Below are positions 45,109 to 52,500 of a DNA stretch of 64,000 nucleotides, piece after piece. The DNA is from Shinella lacus. Its GTDB lineage: Bacteria; Pseudomonadota; Alphaproteobacteria; Rhizobiales; Rhizobiaceae. How positions within the stretch are numbered: the stretch's first letter is position 1; each line of letters begins with the position of its first letter. The translations under genes were made by a program, and so were the position numbers. The stretch lies in the NCBI RefSeq assembly GCF_010994755.1, contig NZ_WHSB02000002.1, positions 558,001 through 622,000 on the forward strand, read 5' to 3'. Below the pieces are notes generated by a model, which worked only from the letters and a program-made list of their open reading frames with translations, made no database searches and had not been told where the DNA came from.

Positions 45109-46584
45109 TTATTCGGCGTCGCCTTCGGCGGCCTTCTTCTTGGCGGCAGCCTTCTTCTTCGGAGCGGCTTCTTCGCCGTCCGCAGCTTCGGCCTTGGCGG
45201 CGGCCTTCTTCTTCGGCGCGGCCTTCTTGGTTTCCTTTTCGGAACCCTCTTCGTCTTCGGCCATCAGCTCGTCCTTGGAGACGGCCTTGTCCGTCACCTT
45301 GATTTCGCTGAGCAGGTGATCGACGACCTTTTCTTCGAAGATCGGCGCGCGCAGCGAGGCGGCGGCACCCGGGGTCTTCTGGAAATATTCGAGGATCTGC
45401 TTTTCCTGGCCCGGGAACTGGCGGAGCTGCTGGTAAAGCGACTGCTGCATTTCTTCGTCGGTCACCTGGACGCCGGCCTTTTCGCCGATTTCCGAGAGAA
45501 CGAGGCCGAGGCGGACGCGGCGTTCGGCAAGCTTGCGGTATTCTTCGCGAGCGGCTTCTTCCGTCGTGTCTTCGTCAGCGAAGGTCTTGCCGGACTGCTG
45601 GAGGTCCGTGTTGATCTGGCGCCAGATGTTTTCGAATTCGGCGTCGACCAGGCGTTCCGGCGAATCGAACTTGTACATCTCGTCGAGCTGGTCGAGGATC
45701 TGACGCTTGACCTTCTGGCGGGTGACCGAGCCGTACTGGCTTTCGATCTGGCCGCGGACGATTTCGCGCAGCTTGTCGGCCGATTCGAGGCCGAGCTTCT
45801 TGGCGAGGTCGTCGTTGATCTCGACGTCGGCGGCGGCAGCGACTTCCTTGACGTTGATGTCGAAGGTGGCTTCCTTGCCGGCGAGGTTTTCAGCCGGGTA
45901 ATCGGCCGGGAAGGTCACGGTGATGACCTTCTCGTCGCCAGCCTTCAGGCCGATGAGCTGCTCTTCGAAGCCCGGGATGAAGCGGTTGGAGCCGATGACG
46001 AGTTCAGCGTCTTCGTCCTTGCCGCCGTCGAAGGCTTCGCCATCGACCTTGCCGAGGTAATCGATCGTGACGCGGTCGCCGTCGGCGGCCTTGCCCTTCT
46101 TGGTCTCGTAGGTGCGGGCGCTTTCGGCGATCTTCAGGATCTGCTCGTCGACCTCGGAAGCGTCGACTTCAACGACTTCGCGCGTGACGGCGATGCCGGA
46201 AGCGTCCTTCAGCGTGATCGCCGGAATGACTTCATAGGACAGGGTGAATTCGAAATCGGCTTCGGCGGCAAGGATCTTTTCCGCTTCGGCCTGGTCTTCG
46301 GTCATCACGATTTCCGGCTGGGTCGCCGACTTTTCGCCACGCTCGGAAAGGATGGCCGACGGACGGTCGCGGATGATCTCGTTGACGAGCTCAGCCATGA
46401 TCGACTTGCCGTACATCTTCTTGAGATGGGCGAAGGGGACCTTGCCCGGACGGAAGCCGTTGATGCGGACACGGCCCTTGGCGTCTTCAAGACGCTCGTT
46501 CATCTGAGCTTCCATGTCCTTGGCCGGGATAACGACCTTGATTTCGCGCTTCAGCCCTTCAGCGAGCGTTTCGATAACCTGCAT
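45109..46584 (-). CDS. tig: Trigger factor
   Basis: Ribosome-bound chaperone and peptidyl-prolyl isomerase. 491 aa from ATG 46584 (GAAGG 8 bases before). N-terminal ribosome-docking signature [17 protein letters not shown] with the F-R-x-G-K motif; FKBP-type domain about 150-245 ([20 protein letters not shown]); C-terminal chaperone arms. Family length is about 430-450; this one ends in a Lys/Ala/Glu-rich tail of about 50 residues ([20 protein letters not shown], then [20 protein letters not shown]). Monocistronic. Confidence 0.96.
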   Translation of the reverse strand: MQVIETLAEGLKREIKVVIPAKDMEAQMNERLEDAKGRVRINGFRPGKVPFAHLKKMYGKSIMAELVNEIIRDRPSAILSERGEKSATQPEIVMTEDQAEAEKILAAEADFEFTLSYEVIPAITLKDASGIAVTREVVEVDASEVDEQILKIAESARTYETKKGKAADGDRVTIDYLGKVDGEAFDGGKDEDAELVIGSNRFIPGFEEQLIGLKAGDEKVITVTFPADYPAENLAGKEATFDINVKEVAAAADVEINDDLAKKLGLESADKLREIVRGQIESQYGSVTRQKVKRQILDQLDEMYKFDSPERLVDAEFENIWRQINTDLQQSGKTFADEDTTEEAAREEYRKLAERRVRLGLVLSEIGEKAGVQVTDEEMQQSLYQQLRQFPGQEKQILEYFQKTPGAAASLRAPIFEEKVVDHLLSEIKVTDKAVSKDELMAEDEEGSEKETKKAAPKKKAAAKAEAADGEEAAPKKKAAAKKKAAEGDAE

Positions 46585-46762
46585 GTTCAAACCTTCAATT
46601 TCGAGTTGGCGGTGCTCAAACCGGCCTGCCGGTTATGGCGAGCACCCCGCCGGTCCATTTGCCAGCGGTGGCTTTACTGAATTCCGTGGCCTTTTGGCAA
46701 GCAAAATGGCGCTCTACAATGACCCACAGCCGCGGAAACCTCCATTTCCACGGTTCGTGGCT

Positions 46763-46848
<86 letters not shown>

Positions 46849-46984
46849 GTCTCAGATACTGCAGTGCCACGGGCGGCATGGCCGCTGCCGTGGCGCCCTC
46901 CGAGCGCGGCGTCTCTATATCACCCGTTTCCGGCGGATCAAAGGAAAAATGCGGAGCAGAGCGGCGTGATCCAGCCCGTTCTCG

Positions 46985-47581
46985 TCAATAGAGCGGTTCG
47001 TCATAAATCGGCTCGCCCTTCAGGATGAGCCGGGCGATCTGCGGCGTGCCCTCCTTCGAGACGCGCGCCTCCACCTCCAGTTCCTCCTGGTTGCGGGCAT
47101 CCTCCAGCACTTTGCCCTCGCCTTCCGGCACATAATAGCGCTCGATGCCGTAGCTGACGAAGATGTTATCCGGCAGGACATTGTCCACCGACGAATAATA
47201 TTCGAAGGGCAGCGTGCGCAGCACGACGCTGCCTTCCGCCGGCGCAAGGTCGCCGAAACTCGCCTCGCTTGCCGTCCATAGGCCGTCCGCGCCGGGCTTC
47301 AGCCGCACCGACATGCGCACCTGCTGGCTGTCCTTCGGTATCTCGCCCGTCACGATATCCTTCGGGATCGTCGAGATCGGATAGGACAGGATGACGTAGT
47401 CGCCGCGCAGCAGGTCGCGCGGATCGACGGGCAGCGTCTTCAATTTAATGTCGGCGCCGCTGCGCAGGATCGAGGCGCGGCTTTCGACCATATAACCGAG
47501 CACCGCGGTCTGGAGGGCAGCGGCGACGATGGCGGCGGCAAGCGGGGGCACGCGGAGGAAACTGGATATCGTCATGCTCAC
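46985..47581 (-). CDS. GDYXXLXY domain-containing protein
   Basis: 198 aa. One N-terminal membrane segment (PPLAAAIVAAALQTAVLGYM), then a soluble domain with the naming motif LLRGDYVILSY at about 58-68. The family is uncharacterised and nearly always encoded next to DUF2157 membrane proteins, as here: GTG 47581 overlaps the DUF2157 gene TGA (GTGA). An ATG two codons later is an alternative start. Function unknown; membrane-associated by the N-terminal segment. Confidence 0.85.
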   Translation of the reverse strand: MSMTISSFLRVPPLAAAIVAAALQTAVLGYMVESRASILRSGADIKLKTLPVDPRDLLRGDYVILSYPISTIPKDIVTGEIPKDSQQVRMSVRLKPGADGLWTASEASFGDLAPAEGSVVLRTLPFEYYSSVDNVLPDNIFVSYGIERYYVPEGEGKVLEDARNQEELEVEARVSKEGTPQIARLILKGEPIYDEPLY

Positions 47582-48681
47582 GCCTCCACCTTGGTTTCAG
47601 CCTTGGAAAAACGCCGCTCCAGCGCGATCACGCCCCAGGCGATCAGAGCCACCACCAGGCCCGAGACGAGGAAGAAGCCGGACGTGCCGATGATGGAGCC
47701 GATCGTTTCGGAGGCGAGATAGAGCGTCTCGGCAGCGAAAGCACCGTAGCCGAGATAACGCACCGCCCCGTTCTCCTTGCCCGAAAGCGCAATGCCGGCG
47801 ATGGCGGCCATGAGCGTGAGGATGCCGAGGAACAGCCGGTCCGCCACATTGTCGAATTCGGCATGCAGCACGAGAAGGCCGACCATCAGCACCAGGTAGG
47901 AATAGAAGGCGGGTGCGGCGCCGGCGCTGCGGGCAAAGGCATGGAGCGGCGACTGCGGCACGGCGGCCAGCAGATAGGCGACCGCGCCGAAGGCGGCAAT
48001 CGCGATGGCGGTCGTCGGCGTCTCGTATTCGCTATAGATAAAGGCGAGCCAGGTGACGAGCAGCAGATAGGCGAGATGGCGGACCCGCGCGGCGCCGGTA
48101 TACCGCACCAGCAGGATAATGATGACGGCCATCAGCGGCATCAGCCAGAGCAGCACGGTCTCGTTGGCGCTGTAGGATTGCGTCCAGTCCGCACCGGAAA
48201 CGACGAAGGCCAGGAAACCCGCGACGGCGGTGACGGCGCCCGAGCGGAAGAGCGCAGCCGCCACGACCGCGCCGACGAACCAGACGAGCGTCGCCTGGAA
48301 CGTATCGCCGGAGAGATGGTACATTTGCCCGACCAGCGCGATTGCCCCGCCGAAGGCGAGCGTGCCGAACACCAGGAAGGCGGCGGCGAGCCGCTCCGCG
48401 CCGCGCGTGATGAGCACTGCGCCGGCCAGATAGGCGCCCCAGATCAGCCCGACGATGCCGACGAGCCGCACGAGGCGCGGAATCGCATCCCAGTTGGCGG
48501 CGACCAGCAGCAGGACTGCGGCGGCGACCAGCAGTGCGGCGATGATCATCAGCACACGGCCGAGGCTGAAGGAACTGGGGCGGGAATCGTATTCCTTGAG
48601 CAGCCGCCCAACCGTCGGCGCGTCGATCAGGCCCTGCACCTCCCAGAGTTTGAGGTCGCGCTCCAGCCTGCCCCTGTACAT
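47578..48681 (-). CDS. DUF2157 family membrane protein
   Basis: 367 aa from ATG 48681 (AGGA 5 bases before; the open frame extends 30 codons further). The N-terminal cytoplasmic helix region ERDLKLWEVQGLIDAPTVGR, then VLMIIAALLVAAAVLLLVAA and N-W-D match DUF2157. About ten membrane segments follow. Uncharacterised; the 4-base overlap with the GDYXXLXY gene suggests they act together in the membrane. Confidence 0.83.
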   Translation of the reverse strand: MYRGRLERDLKLWEVQGLIDAPTVGRLLKEYDSRPSSFSLGRVLMIIAALLVAAAVLLLVAANWDAIPRLVRLVGIVGLIWGAYLAGAVLITRGAERLAAAFLVFGTLAFGGAIALVGQMYHLSGDTFQATLVWFVGAVVAAALFRSGAVTAVAGFLAFVVSGADWTQSYSANETVLLWLMPLMAVIIILLVRYTGAARVRHLAYLLLVTWLAFIYSEYETPTTAIAIAAFGAVAYLLAAVPQSPLHAFARSAGAAPAFYSYLVLMVGLLVLHAEFDNVADRLFLGILTLMAAIAGIALSGKENGAVRYLGYGAFAAETLYLASETIGSIIGTSGFFLVSGLVVALIAWGVIALERRFSKAETKVEA

Positions 48682-48945
48682 GCGTTCCTGCTCCGTTCCG
48701 AAAATATCATTCGATCGCGCCGATTCCGGCTCTGTCAACAGGGACGATATAGGTTGCAGAGAAATTCGCAATCGGGGCGAAAACTCGAAAAATGGGCAAA
48801 TCTTCGCGAGTTATGCCCTTGAATGCGGGCCAATGACAACCAAGATTAACGGGAAATAAAGAAATGCATGGTAATTCTAGCCCTCAAGAGCCGATTGGCT
48901 CGGCGGTTTCGGGCATGCAGCGGGCGCATATCATCCATGCCCATA
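48682..48945. other. Region upstream of the small-RNA locus
   Basis: The DUF2157 promoter should lie here. No gene found. The stretch 48880-48900 (CCCTCAAGAGCCGATTGGCT) and GGGCATGCAGCGGGCGCAT-like words near 48911 lead into the promoter-like module at 48946. Confidence 0.35.
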
Positions 48946-48980
48946 TTGCACTGCACAAAATCGACGGGCGCGGTTATAGT
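48946..48980 (+). promoter_or_regulatory. Promoter-like module P1 upstream of sRNA copy 1
   Basis: TTGCACTGCAC at 48946-48956 and TATAGT at 48975-48980, 29 bases from start to start. The same 11-mer lies at exactly the same distance before TATATA in P4 (50178/50207), upstream of the second DUF1127 gene. After the -10, TCATCGGATCAG resembles TCATCAGATCAG after the -10 of P3. If used, the transcript would begin near 48987 and run about 260 nt to the sRNA-1 terminator. Confidence 0.45.
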
Positions 48981-49127
48981 TCAGTCATCGGATCAGAGAT
49001 GGTTCGGCCCGGAAATCAAGGCGCCGCGTTTCGTATGGCGACAGAGGACCGGAAGAGCGGATTGGTCGAACGCCTGGCATGATGCCTGAAGACCCGATGC
49101 CCGGAAACGGGGATCGACATAGAATTC

Positions 49128-49248
49128 GGGGCGACGCACTCCTCCTCCCAGCGTCGCTTCGATACGATTGGCAACACTCCTCCTCCCAGTTGCCAGTCAC
49201 CTTCAATGACGCCCGCTGGATCTCCTCCCCCAGCGGGCGTTATTATTT
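49128..49248 (+). ncRNA. Anti-Shine-Dalgarno small RNA, alpha-r14 (NfeR1-like) family, copy 1
   Basis: About 121 nt in three hairpins. H1: GCGACGC 49131-49137 with GCGTCGC 49151-49157. H2: GGCAAC 49170-49175 with GTTGCC 49189-49194. H3, the terminator: CGCCCGCTGG 49210-49219 with CCAGCGGGCG 49230-49239, then TTATTATTT. Each loop exposes a CU-rich motif: CCTCCTCCC at 49141-49149 and 49179-49187, CTCCTCCCC at 49222-49230, complementary to Shine-Dalgarno sequences. Size, three-hairpin form and loop motif fit the rhizobial alpha-r14 trans-acting RNAs. A TAGAAT at 49120 could be its own -10; a GAAA-loop hairpin at 49095-49116 precedes it. Confidence 0.85.
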
Positions 49249-49350
49249 GCGCCAGACGCATGGCGCGCCCTCTCTTTCCCGGCAAAATCCTCCGACGCTG
49301 GGCAGATCCGCGCAAAGTTTGCGCAATTTCGCGCGCCTGATGTTGAACGC

Positions 49351-49416
49351 ATGCAAGCGACGCATGGGTGCCATTCCGATCGCGCTCTTTTTTACGCGAC
49401 GGCGCCATCCTATATT
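49351..49416 (+). promoter_or_regulatory. Promoter P2 of sRNA copy 2 with conserved upstream box
   Basis: ATGCA-N5-CGCATGGGTGCC at 49351-49372, then a pyrimidine-rich -35 region (GCGCTCTTTTTT) and -10 TATATT at 49411-49416. The same box, spacing (within one base) and TATATTCC recur in P3 at 49641-49705. The likely RNA start is about 49422, just before hairpin 1. Confidence 0.7.
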
Positions 49417-49421
49417 CCTCT

Positions 49422-49547
49422 CATCGGTCGGGCGACGATCTCCTCCTCCCAACGTCCCCGACAGGATCGGCACCCCTCCTCCTCCCAGGTTGCCGATCGA
49501 GACCAGAAACGCCCGCCGGATCTCCTCCCCGGCGGGCGTTTCTTTTT
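49422..49547 (+). ncRNA. Anti-Shine-Dalgarno small RNA, alpha-r14 (NfeR1-like) family, copy 2
   Basis: About 126 nt, the same design as copy 1 with diverged stems. H1: TCGGG-C-GACG 49428-49437 with CGTCCCCGA 49453-49461 (one bulged C). H2: GATCGGCA 49465-49472 with TGCCGATC 49491-49498. H3, the terminator: CGCCCGCCGG 49510-49519 with CCGGCGGGCG 49529-49538, then TTTCTTTTT. Loop motifs: CCTCCTCCC at 49442-49450, CCTCCTCCTCCC at 49475-49486, CTCCTCCCC at 49522-49530. Stems change while loops stay, the pattern of selection on loop sequence and structure. Confidence 0.88.
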
Positions 49548-49640
49548 GCACTGCACCCAACCAGAGATGCATACCGGCCTTAACCTTTGTGGCCGAAAGC
49601 CCGGATTTTGGCCAGAATTTTGCCAAAATTTCTGCTTGAC

Positions 49641-49705
49641 ATGCACAAAACGCATGGGTGCCGTGCTGGAACAGCGCTGTTCTTTTCGGCGGCGCAGCGT
49701 ATATT
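49641..49705 (+). promoter_or_regulatory. Promoter P3 of the first DUF1127 gene, sharing the P2 box
   Basis: ATGCA-N5-CGCATGGGTGCC at 49641-49662 and -10 TATATT at 49700-49705, with GCGCTGTTCTTTTC between. Box-to--10 distance is 59 bases (60 in P2). Expected RNA start is about 49712, leaving a leader of about 67 nt before ATG 49779. Confidence 0.7.
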
Positions 49706-49778
49706 CCGTTTCATCAGATCAGGGCGGCGCCAAAGACGAGCGGCCGCCCAGTACGAAGCCCAAGAAAGGGGTAATCAC

Positions 49779-49922
49779 ATGAACCTGGCACGCTCTTTTA
49801 ACAACTGGCGCAAGTATCGTCAGACCGTCAACGAACTCGGCCGCATGTCGGACCGCGAGCTCCGCGACCTCGGCATCGGCCGCAGCGATATCCCGTACAT
49901 CGCTCGCAAGGCTTCCAACTAA
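49779..49922 (+). CDS. DUF1127 domain protein 1
   Basis: 47 aa. N-terminal amphipathic basic helix (NLARSFNNWRKYRQTVNELG) and the DUF1127 core MSDRELRDLGIGRSDIPYIA. Arg/Lys-rich and Asp-Leu-Gly-containing, as in family members. Alphaproteobacterial small DUF1127 proteins affect RNA turnover, phosphate and carbon metabolism; CcaF1 of Rhodobacter is RNA-binding and encoded with the anti-SD RNAs CcsR1-4. AAGGGG precedes ATG 49779. Two palindromes (GACCGTTAACGGTC at 49930, then the terminator at 49952) follow the stop. Confidence 0.93.
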   Translation: MNLARSFNNWRKYRQTVNELGRMSDRELRDLGIGRSDIPYIARKASN

Positions 49923-49951
49923 GCCGAACGACCGTTAACGGTCCTTTTTCG

Positions 49952-49984
49952 AACGCCCTCCGGTTCCCGCCGGAGGGCGTTTTG
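49952..49984 (+). terminator. Rho-independent terminator of DUF1127 gene 1
   Basis: ACGCCCTCCGG (49953-49963) pairs with CCGGAGGGCGT (49970-49980) around loop TTCCCG, then TTTTG. A shorter palindrome with a U-run (GACCGTTAACGGTCCTTTTT) at 49930-49949 may act first. Confidence 0.92.
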
Positions 49985-50153
49985 CTGTGCGCGACTTATT
50001 GCGGCGCACAATGTCGCGATTCATCGTCTGCGACACGCCTGCTTTTCTTCCCCGAAAATGCTGAAAATCCCTATCCGCCTGGAATAGCGGCACTTTCTGC
50101 CTATTATGCTCGCAGCGTTCGCAACTGCCCGATCCGTGATCGTCTTATTGCAC
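49985..50153. other. Gap between the first terminator and promoter P4
   Basis: No gene is seen. A/T-richer than its surroundings from 50035 to 50100. Together with P4 it makes up the 346-base space between the two DUF1127 genes. Confidence 0.35.
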
Positions 50154-50212
50154 AAATGCATAGCAGCTGCATTTTCTTTGCACTGCACATTAACAAGAGT
50201 GTCGCGTATATA
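50154..50212 (+). promoter_or_regulatory. Promoter P4 of DUF1127 gene 2 with dyad and 11-mer box
   Basis: Perfect inverted repeat AAATGCA-TAGCAGC-TGCATTT at 50154-50174, then TTGCACTGCAC at 50178-50188 (also in P1) and TATATA at 50207-50212. The dyad is centred about 43 bases before the -10, a usual activator position. Like P2 and P3 it has GCAT/TGC words well upstream of a TATAT-type -10. Confidence 0.55.
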
Positions 50213-50268
50213 AGCATCACAAACCGGTTGACAGACGTCCCGGACAACCGCTTCGAGGAGCAAAGACG

Positions 50269-50412
50269 ATGAACCCGATCCGCATTGCAAAGAACTGGAT
50301 TTCCTACCGCCGCACGATGAACGAACTCGGCAACCTGTCGAACCACACGCTGTCCGACATCGGCCTGACGCGTTACGACATCCGCGACATCGCAGCCCGT
50401 TCCTTCCGCTAA
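50269..50412 (+). CDS. DUF1127 domain protein 2
   Basis: 47 aa, too short for most gene lists. Reads MNPIRIAKNWISYRRTMNEL then GNLSNHTLSDIGLTRYDIRD and IAARSFR. It aligns along its whole length with DUF1127 protein 1 (Asn-Trp, Tyr-Arg, N-E-L-G, L-x-D-I/L-G-x-x-R-x-D-I), so the two are paralogues. GAGGAG 8 bases before ATG. Net positive N-terminal helix suggests nucleic-acid binding. Its own promoter (P4) and terminator (50471) make it a separate unit. Confidence 0.92.
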   Translation: MNPIRIAKNWISYRRTMNELGNLSNHTLSDIGLTRYDIRDIAARSFR

Positions 50413-50470
50413 GACATCAGCCGAATTTCCGCCGCTGCGGCCGGAATAGGCGACGCGCGAGGAACGCTTC

Positions 50471-50495
50471 AAACGGCACCATCTGGTGCCGTTTT
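50471..50495 (+). terminator. Rho-independent terminator of DUF1127 gene 2
   Basis: ACGGCACCA (50473-50481) pairs with TGGTGCCGT (50484-50492) and is followed by TTTTTG; the inner pairs open to give a normal loop. 60 bases after the stop codon. Confidence 0.9.
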
Positions 50496-50558
50496 TGATT
50501 CAAGCTTTTGATTTCGGGGTGATGGAAAGCCGCACGCCGCCGTGGTAACGAACCGGCC

Positions 50559-51968
50559 ATGAACAACACCTCCTCCCCAGCCCCCATCCATATCATCGGC
50601 GGCGGCCTTGCCGGCTCCGAAGCCGCCTGGCAGATCGCCGAGCGTGGCGTGCCCGTCATCCTGCATGAAATGCGCGGCGTGCGCGGCACGGATGCCCACA
50701 AGACGGACGGCCTTGCCGAGCTCGTCTGTTCCAATTCCTTCCGCTCCGACGATGCGACCAGCAATGCGGTCGGCGTGCTGCACGCCGAAATGCGGCTGGC
50801 CGGTTCGCTGATCATGCGTTCGGCCGATGCCAACCAGGTGCCGGCCGGCGGCGCGCTCGCGGTCGATCGCGATGGCTTTTCCGTTGCCGTCACGGCCGCT
50901 CTCGAAAGCCACCCGCTGATCACCATCACGCGCGAGGAAGTGACCGGACTGCCGCCGGAGGAATGGGACCAGGCGATCATCGCGACCGGTCCGCTGACCG
51001 CACCATCGCTCGCCGCAGCGATCCAGGCGCGCACCGGCGCCGATTCGCTCGCCTTCTTCGATGCCATCGCGCCGATCGTGCACACGGCAAGCATCGACAT
51101 GGAAATCTGCTGGTTCCAGTCGCGCTACGACAAGGTCGGCCCGGGCGGCACGGGCAAGGACTATATCAACTGCCCGATGGACGAGGCGCAGTACAATGCC
51201 TTCATCGATGCGCTGATCGCCGGCGACACGACGGGCTTTAAAGAATGGGAAGGCACGCCCTATTTCGACGGCTGCCTGCCGATCGAGGTGATGGCGGAGC
51301 GCGGCCGCGAGACGCTGCGCCACGGGCCGATGAAGCCGATGGGCCTCACCAATGCGCATAACCCGACCGTCAAGGCCTATGCCGTCGTGCAGCTGCGCCA
51401 GGACAATGCGCTCGGCACGCTCTACAACATGGTCGGCTTCCAGACAAAGCTGAAATATGGCGCGCAGGCAGAGATCTTTCGCCTGATTCCCGGGCTCGAA
51501 AATGCGGAATTCGCCCGCCTCGGCGGCCTGCACCGCAACACCTACATCAACTCGCCGACGCTGCTCGACCGTTCGCTGACGCTGAAAGGCCGCCCGGGCC
51601 TGCGCTTCGCCGGCCAGATCACCGGCTGCGAAGGTTATGTGGAGAGCGCCAGCATCGGCCTGCTCGCTGGCCGGTTCGCGGCCGCCGAGCGGCTGGGCGA
51701 AACGCCCTCGCTGCCGCCGGAAACGACCGCCTTCGGCGCGCTGCTGAACCATATTACCGGTGGCCACATCGTCTCCGACGACGAGCCGGGAAAACGCTCC
51801 TTCCAGCCGATGAACGTCAATTTCGGCCTGTTTCCGCCGCTGGAGCCGGGCGCGGTGATCAGGCCCGAAGGCCTGAAGCGCTTTCGCGGCAACGACAAGG
51901 CGATCGCCAAGAAGCACGCGACCGCCGCCCGCGCGCTTGAAGACTGCACGCGCTGGTTAAGCCTGTAA
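50559..51968 (+). CDS. trmFO: Methylenetetrahydrofolate-tRNA (uracil-54-C5) methyltransferase
   Basis: FAD/folate enzyme making ribothymidine 54 in tRNA T-loops. 469 aa. FAD motif [20 protein letters not shown], then the family-specific [40 protein letters not shown], and [20 protein letters not shown], with [20 protein letters not shown] near the C-terminus. It stands alone after the DUF1127 locus and converges with the next gene one base past its stop. Confidence 0.96.
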   Translation: MNNTSSPAPIHIIGGGLAGSEAAWQIAERGVPVILHEMRGVRGTDAHKTDGLAELVCSNSFRSDDATSNAVGVLHAEMRLAGSLIMRSADANQVPAGGALAVDRDGFSVAVTAALESHPLITITREEVTGLPPEEWDQAIIATGPLTAPSLAAAIQARTGADSLAFFDAIAPIVHTASIDMEICWFQSRYDKVGPGGTGKDYINCPMDEAQYNAFIDALIAGDTTGFKEWEGTPYFDGCLPIEVMAERGRETLRHGPMKPMGLTNAHNPTVKAYAVVQLRQDNALGTLYNMVGFQTKLKYGAQAEIFRLIPGLENAEFARLGGLHRNTYINSPTLLDRSLTLKGRPGLRFAGQITGCEGYVESASIGLLAGRFAAAERLGETPSLPPETTAFGALLNHITGGHIVSDDEPGKRSFQPMNVNFGLFPPLEPGAVIRPEGLKRFRGNDKAIAKKHATAARALEDCTRWLSL

Positions 51969-51969
51969 A

Positions 51970-52422
51970 TTAGTGCGGCTGGCCCGCGGCCTGCGGATCG
52001 AGGCTGGCGATACCAGGCATGAAGCTGCCGAGCAGCCACAGCGAGACTTCCGCGGCGTCCCGCTCGTCGCGGAACTCGAAGGTGCCGCCCTCATAGGCGG
52101 CATTGGCGAACTTGACGTCGAGACGCTTCGGGCCGGCGCCGTTGACGCGCACCGTGCCCGGTTCGATCAGGTGGCAGGAATAGTGGTGGCCGTGCGCATT
52201 CATGCAGCCGGCCTTGCCGTCATGCAGCCGCAGGAACACCGTGCGGCCATTCGCGGTGGTGATCATCTCGCGGATCGCCTCGTCGGGAAACGCCCGGCCG
52301 AATTCCAGGATCGCCAGGCCGGCATCCTCGCCCGCCAGTTCCTGCTCCTCCTCCCGGCGAAACATCTGACGAAAGACCAGGCCGGCCAAGAGCAGGCTGG
52401 CGATGGTGATGGTCCAGAGCAT
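51970..52422 (-). CDS. Hypothetical membrane-anchored protein
   Basis: 150 aa. One N-terminal membrane segment (LWTITIASLLLAGLVFRQMF), an acidic linker REEEQELAGED, then a small soluble domain (GRTVFLRLHDGKAGCMNAHG, HHYSCHLIEPGTVRVNGAGP) with Cys and several His. Ends in FMPGIASLDPQAAGQPH. I do not recognise the family; orthologues in rhizobia are likely. Cytoplasmic or periplasmic placement of the domain cannot be told. Confidence 0.75.
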   Translation of the reverse strand: MLWTITIASLLLAGLVFRQMFRREEEQELAGEDAGLAILEFGRAFPDEAIREMITTANGRTVFLRLHDGKAGCMNAHGHHYSCHLIEPGTVRVNGAGPKRLDVKFANAAYEGGTFEFRDERDAAEVSLWLLGSFMPGIASLDPQAAGQPH

Positions 52423-52500
52423 CGGCGCGACTCCTCCGCGAAAAACGTCCTGACGCTGTAGCCGACAAGGCTTGCGCCAGTTTTGCGTCCCGTCAATTTT

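Noticed and set aside
48999-49082. 27-codon open frame (begins MVRPGNQGAAFRMATEDRKS) between P1 and sRNA copy 1
   Set aside because: No good ribosome-binding site and no likeness to DUF1127 in any frame; better explained as leader or noncoding RNA.
49095-49116. GAAA-loop hairpin as a riboswitch or separate RNA gene
   Set aside because: Only one short stem with an internal mismatch; mentioned only as part of a possible sRNA-1 precursor.
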